Shown here piece after piece: positions 1 to 13,211 of a DNA stretch of 64,000 bases; positions within the stretch are counted from its first letter, which is position 1; every line of letters begins with the position of its first letter. The stretch comes from Harmonia axyridis. Taxonomy: Eukaryota; Arthropoda; Insecta; Coleoptera; Coccinellidae. The position numbers were made by a program, and so were the translations under genes. The stretch lies in the NCBI RefSeq assembly GCF_914767665.1, contig NC_059505.1, positions 39,243,506-39,307,505 on the forward strand. Reading direction: 5' to 3'. Below the pieces are notes generated by a model that had not been told where the DNA came from, did not search any database, and saw only the letters and a list, made by a program, of their open reading frames with translations.

Positions 1-3000
1 TGGACATATGTATGTACAAAAACCCTAGTCAGATTAATCATTGGAAATAATAAATCCATTCACCATCTAACATAATGTAGATAGATAACAATGGAAAACC
101 CATAATAAAATGATGAATAATCAACGAAGAACAATGAACGAAGAATTGAAAAGCATTTATCAGATAACAGTTAAAAGATAAAGCCAAGGACGTAATATCA
201 AATCAGTCACAATAAAGTAATTGAAGAAATGGAAAGTATTCTCATATTTCAAATAATAAACATATTATTATTCTAACAAAAGTTTTTTGTTTCTTTTTTT
301 TCAATTTTTGCTACTAAATTTTTCATTTCAGAAAAGCTCGCTTATTTTACGAACCAACTTCTTTATCTGTTTCGAACAATCTCTCAATGACAACCTGTAA
401 TAGTTTCACAATATTAATGTAATTAAGTACTTTGTCACTATTTTCACTGATAGGACAGCTAATACTGATGGATATAAAAACAAATTATCACTTCCGATAT
501 ATAGCGTTAAAGATATAGAAAGTTCTATCTAACCTATCATTTTGTGCTCTGTTTTATTAATGAAGAAGTGCATTCATCGAAAATCAAATTTTGTTTTCAT
601 TCAAAAAGAATTTACGGCAGTTTTAAATCAAGGATTCAATTTATAGTGGTTAACTTATTTTTTATTAGACTCAATTACCCTTAACCCCTTCCACCGACAC
701 GCCACTGATTTGTTTCATTTAAAAAAAACAAACTTTCCAAAATCCACCTGCATGGATTGAGTCGGTGTTGTTGATAGCGTGCCAAAGCAAAGCGCAAAAA
801 CCTAATAATAATCGAAAATTCCAAAGACACATACTGGCACCATAAATTGCAACGTTTCCAAACAGTCTGTTTGCTTTCTATTAAACGATGAAACGTCAGA
901 TAGACCCCCTTCTTTTTTATTCATAGAGTTTCGGCCCAAAACCCCGGTTCTGTGATTAATTGAAGGGCATTATGCACGTGTACACACGTTCATTCCACAG
1001 GTGTTGTGACGTGATAACGTCCCATAACATGCACAGAATTCGGTAGAGAGCATACAAATTTTCTATAACGATTTATGTAGGGACACAGATAAGGAGGGAC
1101 GAAGCACAGAAATGAAACCAAGGGGTAGAAAGATTGATTGCCTAAACACAGATATGTGAACCTAGTATTATCATTGTGGAATTTTATGAATGAACGTAAT
1201 GAATATTGAGAGTTATAGGTTAATAACGAAAGCAGTAAATTCATTTTATTGTTGACTGAAATTCAATTCCTACGAATAGGTTAGTTATTCGCTTCGGAAC
1301 TTCTTAAAAAAGATCATCATCAAAAAAAAGTATATAATGTCTGCTCATTAACTTGATTCAGGTAATTTGGCTATAATAATCACATTTGTAATATTTTTCA
1401 ACATCGTACATCATAAAAACCAACATTAGAGGAAGGCTTCATTTTTTTCATTAAAGATTCTTCAATGTTTCCACAACTTTTGTGTTTTCCATCAAAATTT
1501 AGCAATGCTGTAATTATCATTTCATATCATATTTAAATTAATGTAAAACATGTACTGTACTGATAAACCATGCAGAGTTGTAGAAAGAAACTCCAATAAT
1601 TTGAATATTGTGAATCTTTTCAGTATCAACAATCATAGAAGTCATTTTCCAACTGACATTACTCGTTGAACCACAGAAAAATAAGAAGTAATCAAGGGGT
1701 GAACAAGAATCATCGAACTTTGGATCAAAGGTATGGATTTTGTTTATACTTACAGCTTAAAACGGCTATTATTTGGGGCCAAGTTCCGGAAAACATATAT
1801 TTCAATCCTTTCGGTTTAGACTTCATTTTGTTGCTGTTGTTATTCATTTAAGTACTTGAAGACACAAACACACGCACTATTGTAGGAAAGTTTCGTTTAA
1901 CATTCAGTCTACGCGGCACACTGACACTTGATCAGTCTCGTTGAAGGCGACACAACAATTATAATTTATCGAATCGAATTCATCTGAACATTTGCTGTCC
2001 TCTTATCTCGAGAGAGTACCACAGACTGATACTGGCTGGATCTGAAGTCTTCAACTAGAATCAGTAGAATCCTCCTTATCGTACCACGTTACCTGGAACA
2101 TAAATGGGTTTATTTTTGAATTGGCCACAGAGATAGCATCGCATTGCCGGGTTGCCAAGTTTTCTTCTCGATACTGGCCATCTCTTTCAAGTTTCAATTA
2201 TCGAGTTCATGCTTGTATAATTGTTGTTTGTTCACTATCAGCTGAGGCCAATTTTCAATGAATAGGCGGTAATTTATTCGTTGAATTTATCAGCTAGTCG
2301 ATGGCAGGTTTATGGATTTTTTTTATGATAAAGCATTGTTGAGTTATGGAACATAGAGTTAATCTTTTCTTTTCAAATGAGGTAATGAGAACTAATTGGA
2401 TTTTAAAGATAAGTCATATTTAACGAGATATTAATTCAGAGGGGTACAGAATAGAGATAGAACGAAATACAAGTTAGATAGATTATTTGTGTTAAAAAAA
2501 ATTCTTTGGAATAGTGCAAGGAAAAAAACCTTTGGATTAGTGCAAGGACAAAAAATCCTCACCTTCCATATAGCTTTTGGCGGAAACTATGATAATTTTT
2601 CGCACGAAAATTCGTGATAACAACATTTAAAAAGAATTGTCGAAAATTACAAAAGCTGTAATCTTTGAATATCTAGTGCTTCAATGATACTGGATACAGT
2701 ATTCTCCACCGCAAAGTTCTAGCTCTGATTGTTTCGGAGTAATGAATTGAGATATTTCTACTACGAAATAAAACCATAGTTAAAAATTTGCGAATTCTTT
2801 TTCCTTGAGATGTTATATAATTCTCGAGGAATTTCCGTGATATCTATAATAGGTAAATCAGCGTTGCCAACTGTCGATTTACACACATCTTTCGGTATCT
2901 GATTAGTGAGGTAAAGGACACTCAAGCATGCTTATCTATTAAATTATTAACAGACATCAGCATGGAGGTCATCACGGTATCGGAACAAAACAGTCTAGAT

Positions 3001-3057
3001 ATCTGTTAATTCAAAGGATTATTGCTCTCGCATCACCTGTTATCGATAGAGATCATA
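1..3057. other. intergenic, no gene seen
   Basis: AT-rich sequence with only short chance open frames, none with recognisable protein similarity, splice structure or codon bias. Scattered pieces such as a 'cgccactga' end near 700 recall repeat termini seen elsewhere in the window, but no complete element can be delimited. Confidence 0.5.
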
Positions 3058-3220
3058 GGCGTAACAAGGGGGGGTTTTTGGGGTCAAAATCCCCCTTCTC
3101 ATTGATTAAAAGTATGAAAAATATTGTAGGTAACAATTAAAACCAAATTGTAAAAAATTGAAAGATTTTGCTTCGTCAAAATGGGGGTAAAGCCATCCAT
3201 GGGTCAACTTTAGTTACGCC
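3058..3220. mobile_element. short MITE with GGCGTAAC ends, copy 1
   Basis: About 163 bp bounded by GGCGTAAC and its inverted complement GTTACGCC, with internal runs of G and C (ggggggg near one end, 'aaatcccccttc' inside). A second member in opposite orientation lies at 5660-5819 and shares the ends plus internal blocks such as 'aaagattttgcttcgtcaaa' (inverted in the other copy). It has no coding capacity. Family name not recognised. Confidence 0.6.
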
Positions 3221-3361
3221 ACTGATAGATATAGACAATCTAGTAGCCGACAAATTTGAGGGAAATGGTTTATTGAAGTGTATGGTGTATTCCATGCTAA
3301 AACTTCACATTTGGAAAATTATGAGGTTAAATTCGATATTTCCAACAAACGAAGTCATATA

Positions 3362-4033
3362 CAGGGTGGCCAATTGAAAACGAAACAGACGAGATTACAG
3401 ACGAAATGAAGTTTTTCGATAGAAATGCTCGGACAGGTCTATTTCTGTTTCGAGGGGGACAACTTAAGATCTAGGTTATGGACGCATAGCGCTTCAACCC
3501 TTGCTGCTACAACCCCCACCCCCAATTTTTGAATAGGGAAGATGGGGTGAGTGATACCTCAATTTAAAGGTATTTTTATACTGATTTCAGCATAGTAATT
3601 GTTTTTTCATTTTATGCATTAGTTCTCGAAATATTCATGCGTTAGTTAGTTAGGAAGGAAGCCACAGTCATGGTTGTTTTGAAGCTCAAAATGTCGATTT
3701 TTCACAAAACACTACAAGTGTCATGAAAATACCACTTCATTTTCAAATACTTAGTTAAGAATATTTCGAGAACTAATGCATAAAATGAAAAAACAATTAC
3801 TGTGCTGAAATCAGTATAAAAATACCTTTCAAATGAGGTATCACTCACCCCATCTTCCCTATTCAAAATTTGGGGGTGAGGGTTGTAGTAGCAAGGGTTG
3901 AAGCGCTATGCGTCCGTAACCTACATCTTAAGTTGTCCCCCTCGAAACAGAAATCGACCTGTCCGAGCATTTCTATCGAAAAACTTTATTTCGTCTGTAA
4001 TCTCGTCTGTTTCGTTTTCAAATGGCCACCCTG
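3362..4033. mobile_element. 672-bp foldback MITE, copy 1
   Basis: The element starts CAGGGTGGCC and ends GGCCACCCTG, flanked by TA on both sides (3360-3361 and 4034-4035). The two halves are long inverted repeats of roughly 300 bp: 'gaaacagacgagattacag' near the left end is mirrored near the right end, and the cluster of AAGATGGGGTGAGTGATACC is mirrored inside. A copy of identical length sits at 59849-60520. TA duplication and long terminal inverted repeats suggest a non-autonomous Tc1/mariner-superfamily foldback element. Short open frames inside it are by-products of the palindrome. Confidence 0.85.
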
Positions 4034-4229
4034 TATAATAAATAAACCTTTTAGCTTTTTGTTGCAGTCGCCAAACGATGTGATGATTTCACAGCAGAAA
4101 TCAACGGAACATAATTAAACTACTCTGGAAGTAAAATGACAGTTTGAACGTGTGATTATCTGTCAAACTATCACGCGATCTGATTCGCGTCCAATATCAC
4201 GTGACCAATGTTGTATAGAATTTGTCAAT

Positions 4230-5041
4230 ATGGGGTTTCACTTTGTTTTTGAAATAAACGAGTATATTTAAAGATAAATCAATGGATGTTCATTCGATTG
4301 TGAAGAGGAATGTGTACGATTAACAATGGCTACGGCTGCAGCACCATATCCTTCTTATGAAATTTTCCATGACCAATTCGCACATTTGTGACTGTGTGTC
4401 CTCGATAACTTCACGAATTCCATTCTTTGAGGCCTTGAATCTATTGTGCACCATTTGACTAGACCTCATCCTTCACATAGCCACGATGAAAAAAGTCTAA
4501 ACATGTTAAATCACAAGAGATCAGTGGCCAATTATGATCAGCTCTCCGAAAAAAACACGACCAAGAATTTCGATTGTTTCGTCATGGTGTGACACGTAGC
4601 ACCGTCTTGTTGAAAATGAACGTGAACCATATCAATATCTTCCAATTCTAGCCATAAAATTATTAATTATAGCCTAATTCCCAAAATCGATAAGGAATCG
4701 ACACTATACGGTCTACAGCAGCAATATTCTCAGTTGTTTCTATTCTTTATATCACTAACTTGTCCCAACAGCCATAGTTTTTCCACCAGTTTTACTATTT
4801 CCTGCCAAGAAGATGCTTCACGACGACCCAAATGTGTTTCAGTTTTGCAAACTATGACTGCATAATTTTCACTGTTTTTGTAGTAAAATTTGAAATTTTC
4901 AGTGCCTAGTTGAAGCGTGTATTTTCATTTTCAGTAATGGCGTAGTTCTAACTTGTCAAATGTCAAAAGATGACAGATTCAAATGTGACAGCTGCCCAGA
5001 TAGCAGGCTATTCAAAATGAAACCTCTTATTGGAAAACCCT
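4230..5041 (-). pseudogene. degenerate Tc1/mariner-type transposon (GYVK family), truncated copy
   Basis: The minus strand carries broken transposase blocks: NWPLISCDLT followed by LDFFHRGYVKDEV, and an FNKTVLRVT block matching the QQDGATCHT catalytic region of related copies, with stops and frameshifts between them. The ends (ggggtttcact and ggaaaaccc, near TA) resemble a poorly preserved inverted repeat. It aligns block by block with the longer copy at 59724-61585 but has lost the N-terminal half. Inactive. Confidence 0.65.
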
Positions 5042-7811
5042 AATATAATTTCCCACTATTAGAACTCTAAATATTGTAACAATCCCTTCTTTCGATTTCA
5101 AATATTGTTACACCTTCAACCAGCGAAAAAATTATAATCTGCCAATATTTCGTTACAATCAACTACACTATCCATAAAATTACAATTCTGGCATCACCAA
5201 CCTTCGATACAAATAGGCAATTTCGAAATATGAATGTATCAAATGGAACCAATCCATCTATATAGATTGATGTGACGGTGACAGCTGACATTTAGAGGGT
5301 TGATCGAGCAAGTTTTTCACGAAACAATAAATGGGAAATTGGATTTTGCTAAGCGACAGTTTCCGCATACGCGCAACATTGGAAAATGTACACGGGTTCA
5401 AAATGGACCAGTTTCATGAATATCTGGCAATCCAATTCGATTGAATTGAATGGGAATTATAAGTCTTTGAAATATTTGTGTCGCCATATTTCATAAATAC
5501 ACCTGTAGAAAATTTTGCCAAGATTTAGATTTTGGGAGGAAAGATGAATCAAAGATGTTGTATGGGTATTGGAAATGAACGTGGTGTTATTTATTGAAAG
5601 CCGTAACTAAATTGGATAAATCTTCAAGGTAACATTCGTGAAATATTGTTGGTGGCATTGGCGTAACTAGAGTTGACTCGTGGGGGAGAAAACCCCGCTT
5701 TGACAAAGCGAAATCTTTCAATTTTTTATGAATTTTTGTTTCTTTTTAATTGTTGCTTAAATTTTTTTCTTCTTATCAATGGGGGGTTTTAATCCCAACA
5801 ACCCCTCCCTCGTTACGCCAATGGTTGGTGGTACTTCCTAAATGGATTATTGTGGGGTATTGTGCTCATATATTTGATCTATACACCAAACATTAGAGAA
5901 AATAAAAGGTAAGGTTAACATTTGTCTTGTAAAGTTGTTAAACTGAAATTAAGGTTCAGGCAGGTAAAACCAAATCTTTTGGGAATTGTTTATGCTCGTT
6001 AGTAGAAGCTTGTTAGGCCGAAAAGATAGTTTCAGCTTTCTTAGGGTATTCAATTACTTGGTCATTGATTTAAATCATATTGAGTTATTCTAATTTCCAC
6101 TATTTTCATAATAAAAGAGTGCACATTCGATAAACTCCTATTTTTTATCAACTAATTTTAGATTATGTCTGAGATTGTTTTTCAACCAAAAACTCGGTTT
6201 CGGTCAAAAAAAGAAACTAAAGAAATCAATTTCACCCAAAATTTTGGAAAATGTTGAGAAATTTCAAATATGCAAACAATTAAACAGTAGGATGAAACCA
6301 GAAAACAAGTTTTATGAAAAGTTGAATAAATTGGTAAAGAGACATTAAATCGAAATAAATTCGAGAAGATAAAACTGAGGTTGTCAAAACTAGAAAAGGC
6401 AGAGCTAGAAAGAGAAAAATACTTCATTCGAAAAAATAACAGAAAATTCGATAATTATTGGTTGCAAAGATTTAAAATCTCTAAAATTAGTGGAAAATAA
6501 ATTAATCGAATGAAAATAAACCTTTACAACTGAAAACATTATCAACTTGAGAATATAAACCAGATTTAACGGTAAACTGAAGATGTAGGGGGATAAACTT
6601 TTGTTACCTCTGGTCCCTTCAAGTGGAATTCAAGTCAAAAATAGATTGACAATTCCAGGTAGCGTTAAGAGGCGTTCACACGAGTCCACTCCGCTAGTCC
6701 AAGCCAGTAAAATTGTCGGGAGACAACATATTTTCATGTATTGATTATGCCATTTTGGGCAAATGCAATAACGTTCTAGCTTAGTGGAATATCCTCGTCT
6801 GAACGCTGCATTACCTATTAACCTGCCGATAAAGGAAAAAGGGTCCGTTTTCGACCAGAATCGTACAGATTCAAAGAATTCAACAGGATAGGTCAACCAT
6901 AGGTAGGTAAATTAAAAATTTCACACAGATAGGTAGGTGGATTCACAAGGTGCTTTGAAGTCGTGTTGAAAAAGTCGGTGGGTTCAAAGGGAAAGCAAAC
7001 TACCCACCTGACTGCCTCTGAGAGGGAATATCGAATGCTAGATTATAAGGAATTTCTATTCGGAAAGGGAACGAGAAAAAATTGGGCAAATTGCTATCGA
7101 TTGAAATGGACCAGAGAGAAGCGGTGTATTTCGTGGGACGTCTAATTGAGAATGTTCTATGGCCGTTTGATTCCCAAATTCGATTAGGTCAACTTGAATT
7201 TCGTCCATGTTTTCTCTGCTATTTACCCAGGGAATAGTATATTGAGTATCGAGAGCGGTAGCGTATTATTTTACCAATGAAAGACAATTGTTATTGTTGT
7301 GAGATCAGTAGTTATTTACGTTCGTTTTGTCCAATTTCATTTGTTTTTCCTTGATTTTAATGAATTAATTACCACCTATTTACTGGAAAGACTAAAGCGT
7401 CGTTTAATAATAAAGTAACTTATTTTCGATATTCGTTTCAGTGAATAGAAATTTTTCGGATACACGATGCATTATAATGTTCAATTGTACTCAACATACA
7501 TTTTTATTTACATCGATGAATACCTATTCAGAGATTTCCTCATTTTCGTTTATTTTTTTTTTGTGAAATAGAATGTATTTTTTGCGACTTAGGCGTCGGT
7601 TAAACGATACAAGGTGTGCGGATGTAAATTCAATTCTTTAGAGGTGATCCTTTAGGAAAAAACATGAAATTATGTACTTTCTTCAATGTCCCCTAAGAAA
7701 TTATAAGCCCCTTCATCACAACTGACAACCACTAATATTTTTGAGATTATTTTGTCAAAATTTGACGTAACAAAAGGAATTCAGTATGGTGGGATATTTG
7801 GTTATGCCCTC
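5042..7811. other. intergenic, no gene seen
   Basis: Apart from the small MITE at 5660-5819, no coding, RNA or mobile feature can be supported. The open frames of 60-90 codons here have no recognisable domains and low-complexity composition. Confidence 0.45.
5660..5819. mobile_element. short MITE with GGCGTAAC ends, copy 2
   Basis: About 160 bp bounded by GGCGTAAC and GTTACGCC, inverted relative to the copy at 3058-3220. The shared internal signature is 'tttgacaaagcgaaatcttt' here against its complement in copy 1. Non-coding. Confidence 0.6.
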
Positions 7812-8395
7812 AGAGTAATAAACATAGATAGAGGGAGTATAGGTCATTTTCAGTGAGCACATTTTGTCCCCAACATGAACTATCAAATTTGACATGAAGC
7901 GCGCGGAAATGAAAACATATCAGTGATACGAAATTTCACTCAATTAGCGAGATTCTCCACAAAGAACTCACTTCTTATGTCCCTTAGTGAATCAACGTTT
8001 CATATTAACTCGAAAGATATTGAAATGAATTCCTAAATATATCAGAAATTCAGAAAACAAACTTCAAGCGCGCCAAACGACATCAAACAACCGATGACAC
8101 GTGGAGAGCAAAAATTGCCAAACCTTGGATTTCAGCAGGTAGATACAGAGAATAATAAATATTCTGCTTATTATAAATTCGACAATTAGAAAGAATATCG
8201 GATTCCAAATATTCAAATTTGCATATTTGATCGGGAATCGCTCAAATGAATACATTTCATTCAATATAATATACATTCATAACGATATAGTAAAATTGTG
8301 GATTTGAAAATATATCACAATCCGACAACGTAATCTAACCATGCTGGGGACATGTAAAAATTGCGTATACTCCCTCTATCTATGTTTATTACTCT
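7812..8395. mobile_element. 0.58-kb MITE 'AGAGTAATAAACATAGATAG', copy 1
   Basis: Begins AGAGTAATAAACATAGATAG-AGGGAGTAT and ends with the inverted complement (ATACTCCCTCTATC-TATGTTTATTACTCT), giving terminal inverted repeats of about 29 bp. The interior contains GCGCGCGGAAATGAAAAC and CAAGCGCGCCAAACGAC blocks that recur in the copies at 12109-12687 (inverted) and 13891-14643. No transposase is encoded; a non-autonomous DNA element. Confidence 0.85.
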
Positions 8396-10059
8396 ATGGT
8401 TAGGCAAAATGGTTTGGTGACAACAGAAAATACTAATTTCAAACTGTATTAGGGATGAATTGAGAGCCTTCATTGAAATTTCAAAACTAAGATTTAAAGA
8501 AAATATTATGTTCCTATTAAAAATTCAGTCAGACCACAAACTTAGGAATGAGGAGTCATTTTATGACCCTTTATCATCTACGTTACTGATAGAAATGAGA
8601 CACATACCTACTCAAATATCGATTGATTAAAAATTTCGTGAACACTTATTCTTGAGTTCATATAATCTCAAACTCAATTACTTGAGATAGGTACATTGTA
8701 ATAGTATATTCTAAAACAAGTTGCAGAATGGGCTCCTATTCCAACACGAATGCGAAATTCGAAAACGAGCGACGAAGGAGCGAGTTTTGGAACGCATGAG
8801 TGTTGGAATTGCCTTCTGCAACGAGTATTAGACGATATTTTCTCTATTTCAGTCAAGTTTTGCGAAATATTGTCGAAATTCAATGAAAAATTCAGATTAT
8901 ATATCCTAGTGACTTTTGTATTGTATCTTGGCAGTTGGTGTGACTGTTACGAAAATTGACAGATTACGGAATTTGAATATGAATCGTATGTTTCGAATTT
9001 AGACATAATTTACAATTATACATTAAATTCGTGAATTATGTCTGACGAAATCGATTGAACACTACCTGAATTATGAGAATTTGCGAATATGTAGCAAATC
9101 ATTTCTCTATATCCCCAAATTATATTATATTGACAATTATTGACGTTTGTTGAAATTTGATAGGATTGGAAGTCAGCATAGACAACCACAAAACGAAAAA
9201 TATATCTGAAAACGATGCTGTAATGAGTTCATTACAGCACTGTTTTTTAGAACTGTAATGAACTCATTACGATACAGAAATAGAGAAAGAAATATTACAA
9301 TATGAGTTTTTTTTTGTGATAACATCACCTGTTCAAATAGTAATGTGAAAAACGTTTAAAAAATTACAAACGCATCTCTCCATCTCATGAAACAGATCAA
9401 AATGACCTTGTCTGTACTGTATTCAAACATCTTGAGATAGTCTTTGAGATTATATCAATATCCATTAAGGGCATTAAGATAAGATTAATGCTTATCTATA
9501 GGATAATTGTTACAGGTATGCGGTACTTTAGATTTCTCCGAGTTTACCCAGAAAGGATTTATCTCTCATTTTATTCTCTTGAGCTTAATGCATAATTGTG
9601 TTTGCTTACAAATAAACTAGATGATTTTGAAATCTCGTAATATATGAAAATTTATATCGGTCATAAACTAAAGGTTTAATGCCAATTATGCCAATTTTTG
9701 AGCTTTCTTCTTGGGAGATTCATAAATATGGCCGTTCAGAATTTTGTTTTCCTAATTATTTCAAAACGGCAAATTCGATTGATATCAAAATTTGCACTTG
9801 GATGTAGAATGACCATTTCAAGCCTTGTGCAGAATTTTATGTTGTTTTTCGCTTAACAAGAAGAGTAGAAAATTCAGAAAAATATTGAAAAAAAAACTGG
9901 TTAACTGACTAAAATTTGTTGTTGTTTGAAGAATGAATAAAAACGAGTTACGTATATTGATGAAACACTAGTTTTTATGGGAAAAGATACTGTGCAAGCA
10001 AAGCAGTGGCTTGATAATATAAGTGTTATTCAGACCTTGCTCCATCGTTTAACTGAGTT
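8396..10059. other. intergenic, no gene seen
   Basis: AT-rich sequence. It includes a perfect 22-bp palindrome at 9217-9238 and a related imperfect one just downstream, and a stretch near 9718-9840 that is similar to 31021-31150 ('atttcaaaac..gcaattcgattga'), probably a shared old repeat. No gene supported. Confidence 0.45.
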
Positions 10060-10225
10060 TGAAAAATGCTTCAGGAAAGGACATTTGGCTCTAACAAAGT
10101 AATGATTGCCGAGGTTGAAGCCTATTTCCAGAATAAACACAAATCTCTCAACAGAAAAGGTACTAACAAGTTAGAAGAGATTTGGAGTACACGTTTGAAT
10201 CTTGAAGGACCTTGTTGACGAGTAA
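10060..10225 (+). pseudogene. mariner transposase C-terminal fragment
   Basis: Translation gives SNKVMIAEVEAYFQNKHKSL then KGTNKLEEIWSTRLNLEG, which corresponds to the C-terminal end of mariner (DD34D) transposases; the mariner at 35078-36330 has the equivalent block (VIAETEAYFEAKDTL, KLEDRYNRCIALEGN). Only this tail remains, with no catalytic residues and no intact reading frame, so it is an old relic. Confidence 0.7.
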
Positions 10226-10474
10226 AGTCGAATTTTTAGGAAACCAATTTTTTTTCTGGTTAGGCCCAGTAATTCTTGTGTAGAGGACTATGCACGGCCC
10301 AAAAAAAAATAACAGTACAGAATTTCGTCAAAATCGAATAGGAATTGAGAAAGTTAAGGGTGTTTTAAGGTTGTAGGGACCTACAGACAGACAGACACTA
10401 AATCGAAGTTGAATCGCATTTTTCACGTGGAAATTTCGAAATCGGAGACCAAAAAAGTTTCCATCACCAAAGTG

Positions 10475-11144
10475 TTCACAATACTTACTTTCAAATATAA
10501 AAAAAACTCATAATACAATATGGAAAATGGATATACCTAATTAAAGAAAAATAAATATGAGCTCGCAAACGCTTCATTTTCAAGATACAGGGTGTTTCTT
10601 GTAGTCCTACTTTTTGTGATGATTATACCAGTTTATCGAACCTTTATTGATATTCGCTACAAATTGGGTAAATAAGTACCAAACTTATAAGTAATTTATT
10701 CATCACAGCTTACTAACTGGATCCTTCTGAGAATTACAAGAGAACTTTTTCTTCGAAATCGCTAGAAGATACGACATTATTACAAGAAATAAAAAAGTGT
10801 AGTACTTGACCAAAGTTTTTTTTCACATTTTTCTTAATAACCAGTCAAAAAAACTTCTGGAGGAAAGAAACGGGCACAGTTCCAGAAAAAAAAACCACCC
10901 TGTAGATTTGCATTCAAAATTAGCATATCACATGATAAAAACTATGAATTGGAATATCCATGCCAAATTTAAGTTGTTAAATCTTGTGAAGGGAAGGTGC
11001 TATGAGAAAAAAATTTGAAAAAAAAAATCAAACTTCAACATCCTGAATCTCAATGTGGGTTCATTTTTTTAGGATTTTTTTTCTTAAAATGATCCGAAGA
11101 ATCTGAAATCTTGGTTTGTACCTCCAATTTAAGAACAACCTGTA
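10475..11144. repeat. non-coding interspersed repeat, copy 1 (with 33238-33880)
   Basis: Shares long similarity with 33238-33880, including 'gggtgtttcttgtagtccta' against 'ggggtgtctcttgtagtccc', the stretch around 'catcacagctt.ctaact.gat', and 'tgtagatttgcattcaaaat'. The right end (gtacctccaatttaagaacaacctgta) is the approximate inverted complement of the left end of the other copy (aggtgttcctaaatggaaggtac), which indicates a terminal-inverted-repeat element. No transposase frame. Boundaries approximate. Confidence 0.6.
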
Positions 11145-12108
11145 TAAGTTTCTCTTTCGTTGGGCTCGCCTACGCCACTGCATCTAGCCCTAACCTATTG
11201 GCAGAATTTCGAATAGGCCATTACAAAATCTCCTGAGTACAACCCTGTTCATTGACGAGGTCATCTCCCTCCCAGAATTCACCTGTGACGTCAACACTGC
11301 AATCTGACCCTGACCATCAAAATTAGTGACGCCAAAAGTTTATTTATAACTCATCGATTTCGCAATAATTGGGTTAAACCTGGTTATGGGAACGAATTAA
11401 TGAAAAATTGCCAAGAAAAATATATACAATATTAAGATCGATGCAAGCGGAACGGAAGAGAACTATATCAAGACCCATTCCTAAAAAAAAATGCGATGCC
11501 AATCTCTCTAAAACTGTTGTGACTAGAGGAATTCGAAAAATTGCTGAACAAGTGCTTTGAAATCGTTGAAGCGGATCATAGAAGCAGGCAATCTTAAAAT
11601 CGCCGTCAACTTACGTGTGCCCTAAACGACATTTCTATGCACAGTAACATATCTATGCCTGAATGTGACATTTCAGGCTCGATGTCTGACGTTTAACCGA
11701 GAAGTTTTTAGGGCCAAATGAAGATTTGCTGTTCGACGAAGATTGAGCATTGGTGCGCATCCGCGAAAACTTGCGTATTGATTTTCCGGAAAATTTTTAA
11801 GTGAATTCCGTGGTGCCGATTCTGCCGCGAATATACAGAGTGTGCAATTCGCACGTGCGAGAAGTCAGGTCAATATTATTTGTTTAAGTTTTCACATTGT
11901 TACAAATCTGTGGCGACGACAACTTTCTAACATAGGAGGCCCAAGATTTCTAATTGTACCTATATTTTGCTCATGCGATATTTCAGGGGGGCAGCAAAAA
12001 TTGATGTGAGGTGAGAGCCTCTCCCCTAGCTACGCCACTGTTACAACTTATAACTGGAAACATTTTTTTTGGGATAGATTTCGATGAAAATTTGTGTGTA
12101 CCTACCAT
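11145..12108. other. no gene seen
   Basis: No coding or RNA feature recognised. Two 'tacgccactg' pieces (near 11170 and 12030) look like termini of old MITEs but cannot be paired into an element. Confidence 0.4.
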
Positions 12109-12687
12109 AGAGTAATAAAAATAGATAGAGGAGGTATACGCATTTTTTACTTGTCCCCAACATGGTTAGATTACGTTGTCGGATTGTGATATATTTTCAA
12201 ATCCACAATTTTACTATATCGTTAGGAATGTATATTATATTGAATGAAATCTATTTATTTGAGTGATTCCCGATTAAATATGCAAATTTGAATATTTGGA
12301 ATACGATATTTTTTCTAATTGTCGAATTTATAATAAGCAGAATATTAATTATTTTTTGTATGTACCTGCCGAAATCTGAGGTTTGGCAACTTTTGCTCTC
12401 CTAGTGTCATCGGTTGTTTCACGTCGTTTGGCGCGCTTGAAGTTTATTTTCTGTATTTCTGATATATTTAGGTATTTATTTTAATATATTTTGAGTTAAT
12501 ATGAAACGTTGATTCACTATGAGACAAAAGAAGTATGTTCTTTGTGGAGAAACTCGCGAATTGAGTGAAATATCACTAATATGTTTTCATTTCCGCGCGT
12601 TTAATGTCAAAATTGATAGTTCATGTTGGGGACAAAATTTGCTTACTGAAAATGACATATGCTTCCTCTATATATGTTTATTTCTCT
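12109..12687. mobile_element. 0.58-kb MITE 'AGAGTAATAAACATAGATAG', copy 2 (inverted)
   Basis: Bounded by AGAGTAATAAAAATAGATAG at the left and TATATGTTTATTTCTCT at the right; the interior is the reverse complement of the copy at 7812-8395 (GTCGTTTGGCGCGCTTGAAG and CATTTCCGCGCGTTT blocks). The two copies differ by scattered substitutions and small indels, so this is not a recent insertion. Non-coding. Confidence 0.83.
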
Positions 12688-12864
12688 GAAGTTCCTACTT
12701 ACATAGAGAAAATCGGTAAAATTAATCTATAATCTATGTGAAGAGATAATTATACTTTCTTCCAGAAAGAGTTTTGTTCAATAACCTACGATTTGTTGGT
12801 TGCCACTATTTCCACTGAATAAATCGTAAAACCTCAATTTTCTTTTCCATTTTTGCAACTTCAG

Positions 12865-13211
12865 AAAAACTAAATAAAATAAAACGAAGTAATTTCCACT
12901 ATGTTATTTAATTGTTAGCAACAATTGTTTCGCCACACTGTGGCTTCATCAGGCTACATTTCTGAACTGTGGAAATTACTTCGTTTTATTTTATTTATAA
13001 TGAATTTCCGCCAAGTAAGGACCGAATCCATTAAATATTTATTAGAAGCAGATATTAGCTTCTTGGTCCGATGGTATTTTAAACTTCTACTTAGAAGCAG
13101 AAAAAATACACAAAACATTTGGTTCTATTCCAAATGTCATAGTGGAAATTACTTCGTTTTATTTTATTTATAATGAATTTCCGCCAAGTAAGGACCGAAT
13201 CCATTAAATAT
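12865..13211. repeat. 70-bp direct repeat pair with an inverted partner
   Basis: A block of about 70 bp (ggaaattacttcgttttatt ... ccgaatccattaaatatt) occurs at 12971-13039 and again at 13144-13211, virtually identical. An inverted partial copy (aaataaaacgaagtaatttcc) lies at about 12872-12898. The 100-bp spacer contains a short imperfect palindrome (agaagcagat..cttctacttagaagcag). It could be sub-terminal structure of an unidentified transposon. Confidence 0.6.

Noticed and set aside
3870..4118. Protein frame inside the 672-bp MITE
   Set aside because: The same frame is found in the other copy and on the opposite arm because of the palindrome; it has no transposase motifs.
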